From the NCBI RefSeq assembly GCF_007997215.1, contig NZ_VORW01000001.1:1-64000 (forward strand): 64,000 nt of DNA, written 5' to 3'. Both the position numbers and the translations under genes were made by a program. This document shows positions 45,728-54,090 of the stretch, piece by piece; positions within the stretch are counted from its first letter, which is position 1; every line of letters starts with the position of its first letter. The stretch comes from Algoriphagus aquimarinus (GTDB taxonomy: Bacteria > Bacteroidota > Bacteroidia > Cytophagales > Cyclobacteriaceae). The notes beneath the pieces are model-generated. The model was not told the DNA's origin. It was given only the letters and a program-made list of their open reading frames with translations, and made no database searches.

Positions 45728-46405
45728 TTAAACTTCACCATAAAGTTTGAATGTCATATTTCGCAATGCATGCATATTTACAGCATAATGCATGGTCTCA
45801 GCGATCTCATCCGCACGTACCCATTTGCTAAAATCAGCATCTGGCATAGACTCACGGTTTGGAGGAGTATCTATAATACTTGGCACAAAAACATGCGATC
45901 TGATGGGTGTATTCTTGGTCTCCTCACCCACTATTTCAGCTAGCGAGATGACTAATTTCTTACTCAAAGAATAGGCCAAAGTCCCACCCGCATCCTCAAT
46001 CTGCATGGCCGGTCTAGCTCCTACAAAAAGGAAAGTCCCTTTGCCTTGCTTTTTCATAACAGGTAAAAAGCCTTTTACTAAATGAAATGCTGAGAAAAAA
46101 TTCAGCATGAACATTTTCTCCAGATCAGCCTGACTTGTATCTGCTATTCCTCCCATTGCAAATCCGCCGACTAAAAAAGCCAACGCATCTAGATCTCCAT
46201 ATTGCATGTGGTATTCTTTGATAAACTCAGCAACTGCTTTTTCATCAGTCACATCCACTTCATACGAATCATCCGCTTCTTCGACCTCATGGTTTTTGCC
46301 AGGATGCAGAAGCGCTATGATGTGATATCCTTCACGCTTAAACTTCTCAACAACTGCTGAACCCAAATTTCCTCCTGCGCCTGTGATAATGATATTTCTG
46401 CTCAT
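45728..46405 (-). CDS. SDR family NAD(P)-dependent oxidoreductase
   Basis: The 225-residue Rossmann protein begins NIIITGAGGNLGSAVVEKFKREG (TGxxxGxG-like cofactor motif). It has the LAFLVGGFAMG region in place of NNAG, and AYSLSKKLVISLAE with the catalytic Tyr-x3-Lys. The length is minimal for the family. Substrate unknown. It heads a three-gene run with the NTF2-like and GreA-like genes. Confidence 0.88.
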   Translation of the reverse strand: MSRNIIITGAGGNLGSAVVEKFKREGYHIIALLHPGKNHEVEEADDSYEVDVTDEKAVAEFIKEYHMQYGDLDALAFLVGGFAMGGIADTSQADLEKMFMLNFFSAFHLVKGFLPVMKKQGKGTFLFVGARPAMQIEDAGGTLAYSLSKKLVISLAEIVGEETKNTPIRSHVFVPSIIDTPPNRESMPDADFSKWVRADEIAETMHYAVNMHALRNMTFKLYGEV

Positions 46406-46464
46406 ACTACTCCGGAATTCTTTCTGATATTTGTTAAAATTAGGCTTAATTTTTCAAAAACGAC

Positions 46465-47358
46465 ATGAATCAACTCAAAAGCATCATTAAGAATCAGGAA
46501 AATAAGAGAAGAAGGAACTTCCTTTTTAAGCTGATTTTACTGATCATTTTGATTGTAGGTTTTGAATCAAACACCTGGCTCACACCATTTTTTGAACGCT
46601 ATGTAATATTAGCTAATGTGGTTCGCGCATTGATTTTCCTTCTTAGCGGAAATCTTATCATCTCCCTTGCTCGAATTATCACGCTTCAGTTTTACCTCAA
46701 AAGAACTGAGGAGTCCAGAGTGCAACCCAACTTCGTGATTGGTATTGATCGTCTTGCCACTTTGCTGAATATGATCGTCATCTTGGTGACTTTCATGTTG
46801 CTTTTTGGTGTCGAACCATTAAAATTCCTTACCAGCATTACAATCGTAGCTGCAGCAATTGCTTTGCTCACCAAAGATTACATCACCAATATTGTGAATG
46901 GCTTGATCATCATGTTTTCGGATCAGTTAGAGATCGGGGATAAGATTTTGATTGGGAAAAATGTTGGTTTCATTCGAGACATCACCCTGATCAATATGGT
47001 GCTGAAAAGTGAAACAGGTGAGATTATCATCGTCCCAAACACGCTTGCTTTGACTTCTGAAGTGGTGAATTACTCCAAGAACAATTCGCATCAGATGATA
47101 TTTGATTCGGAAGTACCCTTCTACTCGAAAATTCAATTGCAAGAATTAGAAACTCAGCTCAACAACGTCTTGGATGAATTTTCAGAGTTTGTTTACGTAG
47201 AAGGAGCCCAGCTAAATGTGATCGAAAGAAAGCCTGAAAGCATTATTGTCCGTTATCAATTCCCAATTAAGTCAGGCGAAAAGGCAACAGAAGTCAAGGT
47301 GAGAAAAGTAATCAATCAAGAACTTATCAACTGGTCTAATGAAACCCGAAAAGCTTAA
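46465..47358 (+). CDS. MscS-type mechanosensitive ion channel
   Basis: The 297-residue protein has an N-terminal basic stretch and four hydrophobic segments (about 20-37, 48-73, 95-113, 116-130). The pore-lining helix and beta domain follow with TKDYITNIVNGLIIMFSDQLEIGDKILIG and GFIRDITLINMVLKSETGEIIIVPNTL. This is the small-conductance channel layout that releases solutes on hypo-osmotic shock. The C-terminal domain is mixed alpha/beta. The last 20 bases overlap the start of the alkyltransferase-like gene. Confidence 0.9.
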   Translation: MNQLKSIIKNQENKRRRNFLFKLILLIILIVGFESNTWLTPFFERYVILANVVRALIFLLSGNLIISLARIITLQFYLKRTEESRVQPNFVIGIDRLATLLNMIVILVTFMLLFGVEPLKFLTSITIVAAAIALLTKDYITNIVNGLIIMFSDQLEIGDKILIGKNVGFIRDITLINMVLKSETGEIIIVPNTLALTSEVVNYSKNNSHQMIFDSEVPFYSKIQLQELETQLNNVLDEFSEFVYVEGAQLNVIERKPESIIVRYQFPIKSGEKATEVKVRKVINQELINWSNETRKA

Positions 47359-47677
47359 TTACTTTGATCTGGTATATCAAGTCGTCCGATTAATCCCAAG
47401 CGGAAGAGTGACCAATTACGGTGCGATTGCTCATTATTTGGGAATAAAAAGTGGTGCCAGAATGGTAGGGTATGCCATGAATGCAGCACATACCATGTCA
47501 GATGTTCCCGCTCATCGAGTCGTAAATAGCCAGGGATTATTGACAGGGAAGGGACATTTCTCCACTCCCACTGAGATGCAGGAACTCTTGGAAAAAGAAG
47601 GAGTAAAAATTGAAAAAGACAAAGTTCAGAACTTTGATAAAGTATTCTGGAATCCAGATATTGAACTGGCGCTTTGA
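47339..47677 (+). CDS. alkyltransferase-like (ATL) DNA-repair protein
   Basis: The 112-residue protein matches the DNA-binding domain of O6-alkylguanine methyltransferases: YQVVRLIPSGRVTNYGAIAHYLG, ARMVGYAMNAA and VPAHRVVNSQGLL. In true methyltransferases the motif is PCHRV; here Ala58 replaces the acceptor Cys, so it cannot remove alkyl groups itself. ATL proteins bind O6-alkylguanine lesions and route them to nucleotide excision repair; the Thermus protein TTHA1564 also has PAHRV. It overlaps mscS by 20 bases. Confidence 0.92.
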   Translation: MKPEKLNYFDLVYQVVRLIPSGRVTNYGAIAHYLGIKSGARMVGYAMNAAHTMSDVPAHRVVNSQGLLTGKGHFSTPTEMQELLEKEGVKIEKDKVQNFDKVFWNPDIELAL

Positions 47678-47716
47678 TAGGTTAAAAACACAATACGAAG
47701 AGCGCTATTCTTAATT

Positions 47717-47903
47717 GCATCTTGTGAGATACAACAATCTGTCAATATTATATCTTGAAAGATACATTTTGATATTAAAACTGTACCTCATACGATACAG
47801 TTCAAGATTTAAGACTGTACAAATCAAGAATCAAAGTTGTACAATTTCAAAATAGAAACTGTACAATTTCAAAGTAAAGCTTGTACAATTTAAAAGTAAC
47901 ACC
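47717..47903. repeat. phased repeat array upstream of the DUF4143 ATPase
   Basis: GATACA or its variant TGTACA starts at 47728, 47761, 47794, 47816, 47838, 47860 and 47882. The steps are 33, 33, 22, 22, 22 and 22 bp, all multiples of 11. The three 33-bp units carry an extra 11-bp half that makes a partial dyad with the motif, for example TATCTTGAAAGATA. The 22-bp units are TGTACAAnTTCAAAnTAnAA-like. The array ends about 15 bp before the ATPase start. It looks like helically phased protein-binding sites rather than a CRISPR. Confidence 0.8.
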
Positions 47904-47911
47904 TTTATTTG
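47880..47911 (+). promoter_or_regulatory. candidate promoter of the DUF4143 ATPase
   Basis: CTTG at 47880-47883 and TTTATTTG at 47904-47911 are 20 bp apart and resemble the Bacteroidota -33 (TTTG) and -7 (TAnnTTTG) boxes with one mismatch each. The last repeat unit overlaps the -33 box, so a bound protein would block it. The transcript would start close to the ATG. Confidence 0.4.
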
Positions 47912-47917
47912 CACAAG

Positions 47918-49087
47918 ATGAAGGTAATTAATAGACAGATATACAATGCTATACGGGAATACCAAAACAAATACCCTATACTAGCACTCACTGGGCCAAG
48001 ACAATCAGGAAAGACTACGCTTTTGCGAACACTATTCCCAGATTATCGCTATGTCAGTCTCGAAAATCCAGATAATCGAGAATTTGCCTTGAACGATCCC
48101 AATGGCTTTCTGGCAGAATACGACGATCAGGTGATCTTCGACGAAGTCCAACAAGCTCCTACTATTTTCTCCTACCTACAAACCATCGTGGATAGCAAAC
48201 CTGATAGAATGGGAGGATTTATTCTTTCTGGCTCACAAAACTTCCATCTTATGGAAAGGATAACTCAGAGTCTAGCTGGCCGAGTGGCTATTTTCAAGCT
48301 TTTGCCTCTGGACATCCAAGAGTTATCAGCCGCAAATTTGCTTGCAGACGATCCTTTTGATCAATTGATTCATGGATTTTATCCGGCAATGTATGATCGA
48401 AAGATTTCGCCAAGTGTATTCTACTCGAATTATATCCAAACCTACGTCAATCGTGATGTGACAGAACTAATGGAAGTCAGAGACTTGAGACAGTTCCAGA
48501 ATTTCCTGAGTTTATGTGCGACACGTGCTGGTCAGCTCTTGAATCTAAGTTCCTTAGCCAATGAAGCGGGAATCACACAACCCACAGCTAAATCTTGGCT
48601 TTCCGCTTTAGAGTCGAGCTACATCACGTTTCAATTATATCCATTTCATAAGAATTTCAGCAAACGGGTAGTGAAGACGCCAAAGCTTTACTTTTACGAC
48701 ACTGGGCTTTTATGTCACTTACTCAAGATCAACAAGCGGGAAATGCTACTTACGCATCCAGTAAAAGGCGCACTATTCGAGAATATGATGATCGCTGAGT
48801 TTTTCAAACAAATGCACCATAGTTATCAAAATCAAAGTCCTTGGTTTTGGAGAGATAACCATGGCGATGAAGTGGATCTGCTTTTGGACAAGGGAACATC
48901 GCTTGATATATTTGAAATGAAAGCCAGTGAAACAGTCCTCAACGAAAACTTCAAGGGCTTAGCAAAATTCGAATCGATTTCTACCATTCCATTATCCTCA
49001 AAAGGACTGGTGAATGCAGGTAGTCTGAATCAAAAAAGATCCTATGGAAACGTAATATCATGGAGAGACTTCCCTGCTTTCTCCTGA
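47918..49087 (+). CDS. AAA (AAA_14) ATPase with DUF4143 domain
   Basis: The ATG at 47918 gives 389 residues. The Walker A is LALTGPRQSGKTTLLR (about 22-37), Walker B is DDQVIFDEVQQAPTIF, and FILSGSQNF is the sensor region. YIQTYVNRDVTEL begins the middle region, followed by a winged-helix-like segment (NLSSLANEAGITQPTAKSWLSALE). The C-terminal DUF4143 part has YFYDTGLLCHLL, LFENMMIAEFFK and the nuclease-like DEVDLLLDKG...IFEMKAS pattern. The family is abundant in Bacteroidota and has no established function. The winged helix and the upstream array suggest self-regulation. Confidence 0.88.
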   Translation: MKVINRQIYNAIREYQNKYPILALTGPRQSGKTTLLRTLFPDYRYVSLENPDNREFALNDPNGFLAEYDDQVIFDEVQQAPTIFSYLQTIVDSKPDRMGGFILSGSQNFHLMERITQSLAGRVAIFKLLPLDIQELSAANLLADDPFDQLIHGFYPAMYDRKISPSVFYSNYIQTYVNRDVTELMEVRDLRQFQNFLSLCATRAGQLLNLSSLANEAGITQPTAKSWLSALESSYITFQLYPFHKNFSKRVVKTPKLYFYDTGLLCHLLKINKREMLLTHPVKGALFENMMIAEFFKQMHHSYQNQSPWFWRDNHGDEVDLLLDKGTSLDIFEMKASETVLNENFKGLAKFESISTIPLSSKGLVNAGSLNQKRSYGNVISWRDFPAFS

Positions 49088-49248
49088 TCCACCATTTCGC
49101 CAGGAAACAATCTTCCTATTCAAAGACTCAAAGTCTATCACTTAAGGCTCTTTTGTTTAATCAGTGAAAATCCCCGACAATTACCTCCGCTTCACTTGTC
49201 TCCTTTCAGAGATTAGCGGTAATTTGAAGTCTCAATTCCCCAAGCTGT

Positions 49249-52200
49249 ATGTATTTAATTTTTGATACCGAGACCACCGGCCTTCCCCGCGATTACAATG
49301 CTCCCATGTCTGATGTGGACAACTGGCCAAGGCTAGTCCAGCTCGCATGGCAACTGCATGATGGGAAGGGAAATCTGATTTCCAATCATAATTACATCAT
49401 CCGACCAGATGGATTTACCATTCCATACAATGCTGAGAAGGTCCACGGGATTTCTACCAAGCGTGCCTTAGCAGAAGGACATGACCTAAAGCAGATCCTT
49501 GGAATATTCGAAGGAGATGTTCAAAAAGCCACCTATCTGGTGGGACATAACGTCGAGTTCGATGTCAATGTAGTCGGATCGGAATATTACCGAGCGGAAG
49601 CGACCATGCCACTGACGGCAAGGCAGCTGGACACCAAAGACATTTCCACAGATTTTTGTGCGCTTCCTGGTGGTCGAGGAGGCAAATTCAAATGGCCCAC
49701 ACTTACTGAACTTCACCAAAAACTTTTTGGAAAAGGCTTCGGCGATGCCCACGATGCGGCTTATGATGTGGACGCTACAGCTCGCTGTTTCTTTGGACTG
49801 ATCACGCAGGGAGTGCAAGCTCCAGTCGCTGGAATCACGGTTCAAGAAGTAATATATGAAGCGCCGAAGCTGGAGGAAGCAAACTTTGCGCAAGCAAAAG
49901 ACACGCAGAAAGCTGCCGCAAAGGATGTCCTGAAACAAGCTGGAAAAGCCGATATCTCGGATCTTACCGACATCCCATTCACACACCTGCATGTGCATAG
50001 TCAGTATTCGGTACTGCAGGCTACATGTGAGATTCCTGCTATGGTAGCTCGCGCAAAAGAACTGGGAATGCCAGCCATTGCGATGACTGATCATGGCAAT
50101 ATGATGGGGGCATTTCACTTCGTGAAAGAAGCTTTGACAAAAGACATCAAACCGATTTTGGGCTGTGAATTTAACCTCTGTAGGGATCGAAAAAACAAAT
50201 CAAACAAAGACGATGGCTACCAAACCGTCCTCTTAGCAAAAAATAAAGCTGGCTATCACAACCTTGCAAAACTAGCTTCCTACGCCAATATCGAGGGTTT
50301 CTATTATTTGCCCCGTATTGATAAAGAGCTTTTGGTTCAGTATAAAGGCGATCTGATTGCCACGACAGGCGGACTTTGGGGAGAGATTCCATTCTTGATT
50401 TTGAACGTGGGCGAAACCCAAGCAGAGGAAGCTTTTGTCTGGTACAAAGAGCAATTTGGAGAGGACTTTTACGTAGAGCTGAATCGACATGGAGTTCCTG
50501 AGGAAGAGAAAGTAAATGAAGTGCTGCTGGAGTTTGCTAAGAAATACGATGTGAAGTATTTCGCAGCAAATAACTCTTACTACAGTCTGAAATCAGATGC
50601 TAAAGCACACGATGTGTTGCTTTGTGTAAAAGATGGGGAACTGTACGACAAGCCTAAAAAGTACATTGGTAAGCGTGGACGCGAGTTTCGCTATGGCTTC
50701 CCCAATGATGAATTCTACATCAAAACTCCCGATGAGATGAAAAAGCTCTTCGCGGATATGCCAGAAGCCATCGAGTGTACCAATGAGATTACCCAGAAAA
50801 TTGAAACCTATAAACTCGCACGAGAGGTGCTTCTTCCGGCCTTTGAAATCCCTGATGAATTCAAACATGCCGAAGATGAAGTGGATGGTGGAAAACGTGG
50901 AGAAAATGCTTTCCTAAGACACCTTACTTATGAAGGAGCGAAGAAACGTTACAAAGAAATCACTCCTGAAATCCAAGAGCGATTAGACTTTGAACTCGCC
51001 ACTATCCAAAACACCGGATACCCAGGTTACTTCTTGATCGTTCAGGATTTCATCGTTGAGGCGAGGAGAATGGGAGTTTCTGTGGGGCCAGGTCGTGGAT
51101 CCGCAGCAGGTTCTGCCGTTGCTTATTGCACGAGTATCACCAATATTGATCCAATCGCATACAATCTCCTTTTTGAGAGATTCCTAAATCCGGATAGAGT
51201 ATCCCTTCCCGATATTGATATTGACTTTGACGATGAAGGTCGCCAAAGTGTGATTGATTATGTAATCAAGAAATATGGTTCTAATCAAGTAGCCCAAATC
51301 ATCACTTACGGTACAATGGCTGCGAAATCTGCCATTCGAGATACTGCTAGAGTGCTGAATCTTCCCCTTGCTGAAGCTGGAAGATTGGCCAATTTGGTAC
51401 CTGACATCAAATTGAAAGCACTTTTTGGCTTGGCTGGAAATAGAGCTGCTCTTTCAGACAAACTGAAAGGTCAAGGCGAAATGATTGCTAAAGCCGATGA
51501 ATTAATTAAAATCTCGAAAGGACAAGATGAATCTGCTAAAACGATCAATCAGGCCACGATGCTTGAGGGATCAGTGCGAAATCTAGGAATCCACGCCTGT
51601 GGTGTCATCATCACTCCCGATGACATTACCAATTATGTGCCTGTCGCTTTAGCAAAGGATTCCGACATGGTTTGTACTCAGTTTGACAACTCAGTCGTAG
51701 AATCTGCGGGTCTGCTGAAGATGGACTTTTTGGGTCTAAAAACCCTGACGCTTATCAAAACAGCCATCAGAATTGTGAAGGAAAGACACGGAATCGAACT
51801 AGATGCTGATCATTTCCCGATCGATGATGTGAAGACCTATGAGCTTTTCCAACGTGGTGAAACAGTCGGTATCTTCCAGTATGAATCTGCTGGGATGCAG
51901 AAATACATGCGTGAGCTGAAGCCTACTGTTTTTGCAGATTTGATTGCCATGAATGCCTTGTATCGCCCAGGGCCTTTGGCATATATTCCTTCTTTTATCA
52001 AAAGAAAGCACGGAACGGAGCAGATCGAATACGATCTGGATGATATGAAGGAGTACTTGGAGGAAACCTACGGAATTACGGTTTACCAAGAGCAAGTGAT
52101 GCTTTTATCGCAAAAACTCGCAGGATTCACCAAAGGTGAGGCGGATGTTTTGCGTAAGGCAATGGGTAAAAAGCAAAAGGATGTCCTGGATAAGATGAAG

Positions 52201-53535
52201 CCAAAATTCGTCGAGCAAGCTTCAGCCAAAGGTCACGACGCCAAGAAACTTTCGAAGATCTGGACTGACTGGGAAGCATTTGCCTCCTATGCATTTAACA
52301 AATCCCACTCAACTTGCTATGCTTGGATTGCCTATCAAACAGCTTATCTAAAAGCGCATTATCCTGCGGAATATCTTGCTTCTGTTCTAAGTAACAACAT
52401 GAATGACATCACGCAGGTGACGTTTTTCATGGAAGAATGTAAGCGGGCTGGGATTCCAGTTTTGGGACCAGACGTGAACGAATCCAAAAATGGATTTACC
52501 GTAAATGCTGCAGGAGAAATTCGATTTGGAATGGCTGCTATCAAAGGTGCCGGTTCTGCTGCAGTAGATGCCATCATTCAGGAACGTGAGAAGAATGGCC
52601 CTTATAAAAACATTTTTGAGTTTGCGAAGCGTGTAAGTTCCAAGGCGCTCAATAAGAAAACTATGGAAGCTCTGGCGATGGCAGGTGGATTTGATTGCTT
52701 TCCTCAGCACCATAGAAGACAATATTTAGAGGCTGCAGACAATGATTTAAATTTGATCGAGAAGGCTACCAAGTACGCTCAGAAAGTACAGCAGGAAGAA
52801 GATAGTAATCAAGTTAGCCTTTTTGGCGGAGGTGCTGGAAACATGGAAGTCCCACTTCCGACTATTGCCCCAATGGAGCCTTTCACGCAGCTGCAGCAAT
52901 TGAATATCGAAAAAGAAGTGGTAGGTCTTTACATTTCAGGTCATCCGCTCGATCAGTTTAGACTGGAAATAGAGTCTTTTACCAATGCTTCTTTGCCTGA
53001 TCTGAATGACTTGGAAAGTCTGAGAAATCGAACTGACATCAAACTGGCAGGATCAGTTTCGACTTTTGCGCATCGCACAACCAAAAACGGAAAGCCATTC
53101 GGAACTCTGACGCTGGAAGATTATCAGGGAGCTTTTACCTTCTTCTTGTTTGGAGATGATTATGTGAAGTTCAAAGAATACTTTATGCCAGGCTGGTTCT
53201 TATTTATCAGTGGAACAGTAGCCGGTAAGCGCTGGGCGGAGAATGAACTTGAATTTAAAATTGCCAACATTACGCTACTCGATGAAATCCGTGGCAAAAT
53301 GGTGAAAGGCCTTCGTGTCAACATTGATCTGGATGATCTCACAATGGATTTGATGGAAAAGCTGCAGGCAATTACAGAGAAATATAAGGGAGATGCCAAG
53401 TTGTATTTTGATGTGGTGGACCGCAAGGAGAATATTGCTTTGGAGCTTTTCTCTAAAAGATTCTCTATTGATCCAAGCGCTGAAATGATCAAGGAACTGA
53501 AGGAAATCCCTGAGGTGGTATATCGGGTGGTTTAA
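49249..53535 (+). CDS. dnaE: DNA polymerase III alpha subunit with fused proofreading exonuclease
   Basis: The 1428-residue protein joins a DnaQ-like 3'-5' exonuclease (about 1-185: IFDTETTGLP, VGHNVEFDVNVV, DAHDAAYDVDATARC) to a DnaE polymerase. The PHP domain starts near 244 (FTHLHVHSQYSVLQ, AMTDHGNMMGAF). The palm has GPGRGSAAGSAVAYC and PDIDIDFDDEGRQ (about 655-667) with catalytic Asp residues. SYAFNKSHSTCYAWIAYQTAYLKAHYP lies in the fingers region, and the C-terminus has an OB-fold (about 1240-1330). Both polymerase and exonuclease signatures look intact, so a separate epsilon subunit may not be needed. The start is the ATG at 49249. Confidence 0.95.
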   Translation: MYLIFDTETTGLPRDYNAPMSDVDNWPRLVQLAWQLHDGKGNLISNHNYIIRPDGFTIPYNAEKVHGISTKRALAEGHDLKQILGIFEGDVQKATYLVGHNVEFDVNVVGSEYYRAEATMPLTARQLDTKDISTDFCALPGGRGGKFKWPTLTELHQKLFGKGFGDAHDAAYDVDATARCFFGLITQGVQAPVAGITVQEVIYEAPKLEEANFAQAKDTQKAAAKDVLKQAGKADISDLTDIPFTHLHVHSQYSVLQATCEIPAMVARAKELGMPAIAMTDHGNMMGAFHFVKEALTKDIKPILGCEFNLCRDRKNKSNKDDGYQTVLLAKNKAGYHNLAKLASYANIEGFYYLPRIDKELLVQYKGDLIATTGGLWGEIPFLILNVGETQAEEAFVWYKEQFGEDFYVELNRHGVPEEEKVNEVLLEFAKKYDVKYFAANNSYYSLKSDAKAHDVLLCVKDGELYDKPKKYIGKRGREFRYGFPNDEFYIKTPDEMKKLFADMPEAIECTNEITQKIETYKLAREVLLPAFEIPDEFKHAEDEVDGGKRGENAFLRHLTYEGAKKRYKEITPEIQERLDFELATIQNTGYPGYFLIVQDFIVEARRMGVSVGPGRGSAAGSAVAYCTSITNIDPIAYNLLFERFLNPDRVSLPDIDIDFDDEGRQSVIDYVIKKYGSNQVAQIITYGTMAAKSAIRDTARVLNLPLAEAGRLANLVPDIKLKALFGLAGNRAALSDKLKGQGEMIAKADELIKISKGQDESAKTINQATMLEGSVRNLGIHACGVIITPDDITNYVPVALAKDSDMVCTQFDNSVVESAGLLKMDFLGLKTLTLIKTAIRIVKERHGIELDADHFPIDDVKTYELFQRGETVGIFQYESAGMQKYMRELKPTVFADLIAMNALYRPGPLAYIPSFIKRKHGTEQIEYDLDDMKEYLEETYGITVYQEQVMLLSQKLAGFTKGEADVLRKAMGKKQKDVLDKMKPKFVEQASAKGHDAKKLSKIWTDWEAFASYAFNKSHSTCYAWIAYQTAYLKAHYPAEYLASVLSNNMNDITQVTFFMEECKRAGIPVLGPDVNESKNGFTVNAAGEIRFGMAAIKGAGSAAVDAIIQEREKNGPYKNIFEFAKRVSSKALNKKTMEALAMAGGFDCFPQHHRRQYLEAADNDLNLIEKATKYAQKVQQEEDSNQVSLFGGGAGNMEVPLPTIAPMEPFTQLQQLNIEKEVVGLYISGHPLDQFRLEIESFTNASLPDLNDLESLRNRTDIKLAGSVSTFAHRTTKNGKPFGTLTLEDYQGAFTFFLFGDDYVKFKEYFMPGWFLFISGTVAGKRWAENELEFKIANITLLDEIRGKMVKGLRVNIDLDDLTMDLMEKLQAITEKYKGDAKLYFDVVDRKENIALELFSKRFSIDPSAEMIKELKEIPEVVYRVV

Positions 53536-53664
53536 ATTAAACTTGAAATATTCTAAATCTAATCTAGTCTCCCAAAAGGTTTTAGTCATAGTTTCTATCA
53601 ATTCCTGATAGACAAAAAAATTAAATCCTTCGGAACTTATTAATACGCTATTGGCTTTTGGTCA

Positions 53665-53672
53665 TATATTTG
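53665..53672 (+). promoter_or_regulatory. candidate -7 box for trxA
   Basis: TATATTTG fully matches the Bacteroidota -7 consensus TAnnTTTG, 31 bases before the trxA ATG. No TTTG at the right -33 distance is visible, so support is partial. Confidence 0.35.
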
Positions 53673-53703
53673 AAAACTCTGAAATTTAAAAACCAAACAT
53701 ACA

Positions 53704-54024
53704 ATGTCAAAAGCAATAGAAATTACTGACGCAAACTTTGAAGAAATCATCAAATCTGAGCAGCCAATCCTAGTGGATTTTTGGGCAGAATGGTGTGGGC
53801 CATGTAAAATGATCGGTCCAGTAGTAGAAGAACTAGCTGGTGATTATGACGGAAAAGCCATAATCGGAAAAGTGGACGTGGACGCAAATCCAGGCGTAGC
53901 TCAAGCATTCGGTATCAGATCAATCCCTACGCTTCTATTCTTCAAAGGTGGAGAAATTGTAGATAAGCAAGTTGGAGCAGTTCCAAAATCTGTTTTATCC
54001 CAAAAACTAGACGCTCAACTTTAA
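53704..54024 (+). CDS. trxA: thioredoxin
   Basis: The 106-residue protein has the redox motif FWAEWCGPCKM with Cys31 and Cys34, the family cis-Pro in IRSIPTLLFFKGG, and the usual KVDVDANPGVAQAFG strand-helix. It reduces protein disulfides in the cytoplasm. There is no signal peptide. It is monocistronic, ending at a very strong terminator. Confidence 0.96.
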   Translation: MSKAIEITDANFEEIIKSEQPILVDFWAEWCGPCKMIGPVVEELAGDYDGKAIIGKVDVDANPGVAQAFGIRSIPTLLFFKGGEIVDKQVGAVPKSVLSQKLDAQL

Positions 54025-54047
54025 TTAGTTGACTATATTACATTCAG

Positions 54048-54077
54048 AGCCGCAAGGAATTCCTTGCGGCTTTTTTT
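54048..54077 (+). terminator. intrinsic terminator after trxA
   Basis: A perfect 24-base palindrome, AGCCGCAAGGAA with TTCCTTGCGGCT, is followed by a T run. It separates trxA from mnmH and argues against the upstream TTG at 54064 as the mnmH start. Confidence 0.93.
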
Positions 54078-54090
54078 ATCTTCAAACTTT

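Noticed and set aside
45878-45896. TTGGCAC-like element resembling a sigma-54 -24/-12 promoter
   Set aside because: It is inside the SDR coding sequence and the -12 part does not fit; no activator gene is near.
47717-47903. Possible CRISPR array
   Set aside because: Repeat units are 22 or 33 bp, abut without unique spacers, and no cas genes are present.
49486-50118. A 210-residue antisense frame inside dnaE
   Set aside because: It lies opposite the exonuclease and PHP domains, has no domain character, and is a shadow of strong coding sequence.
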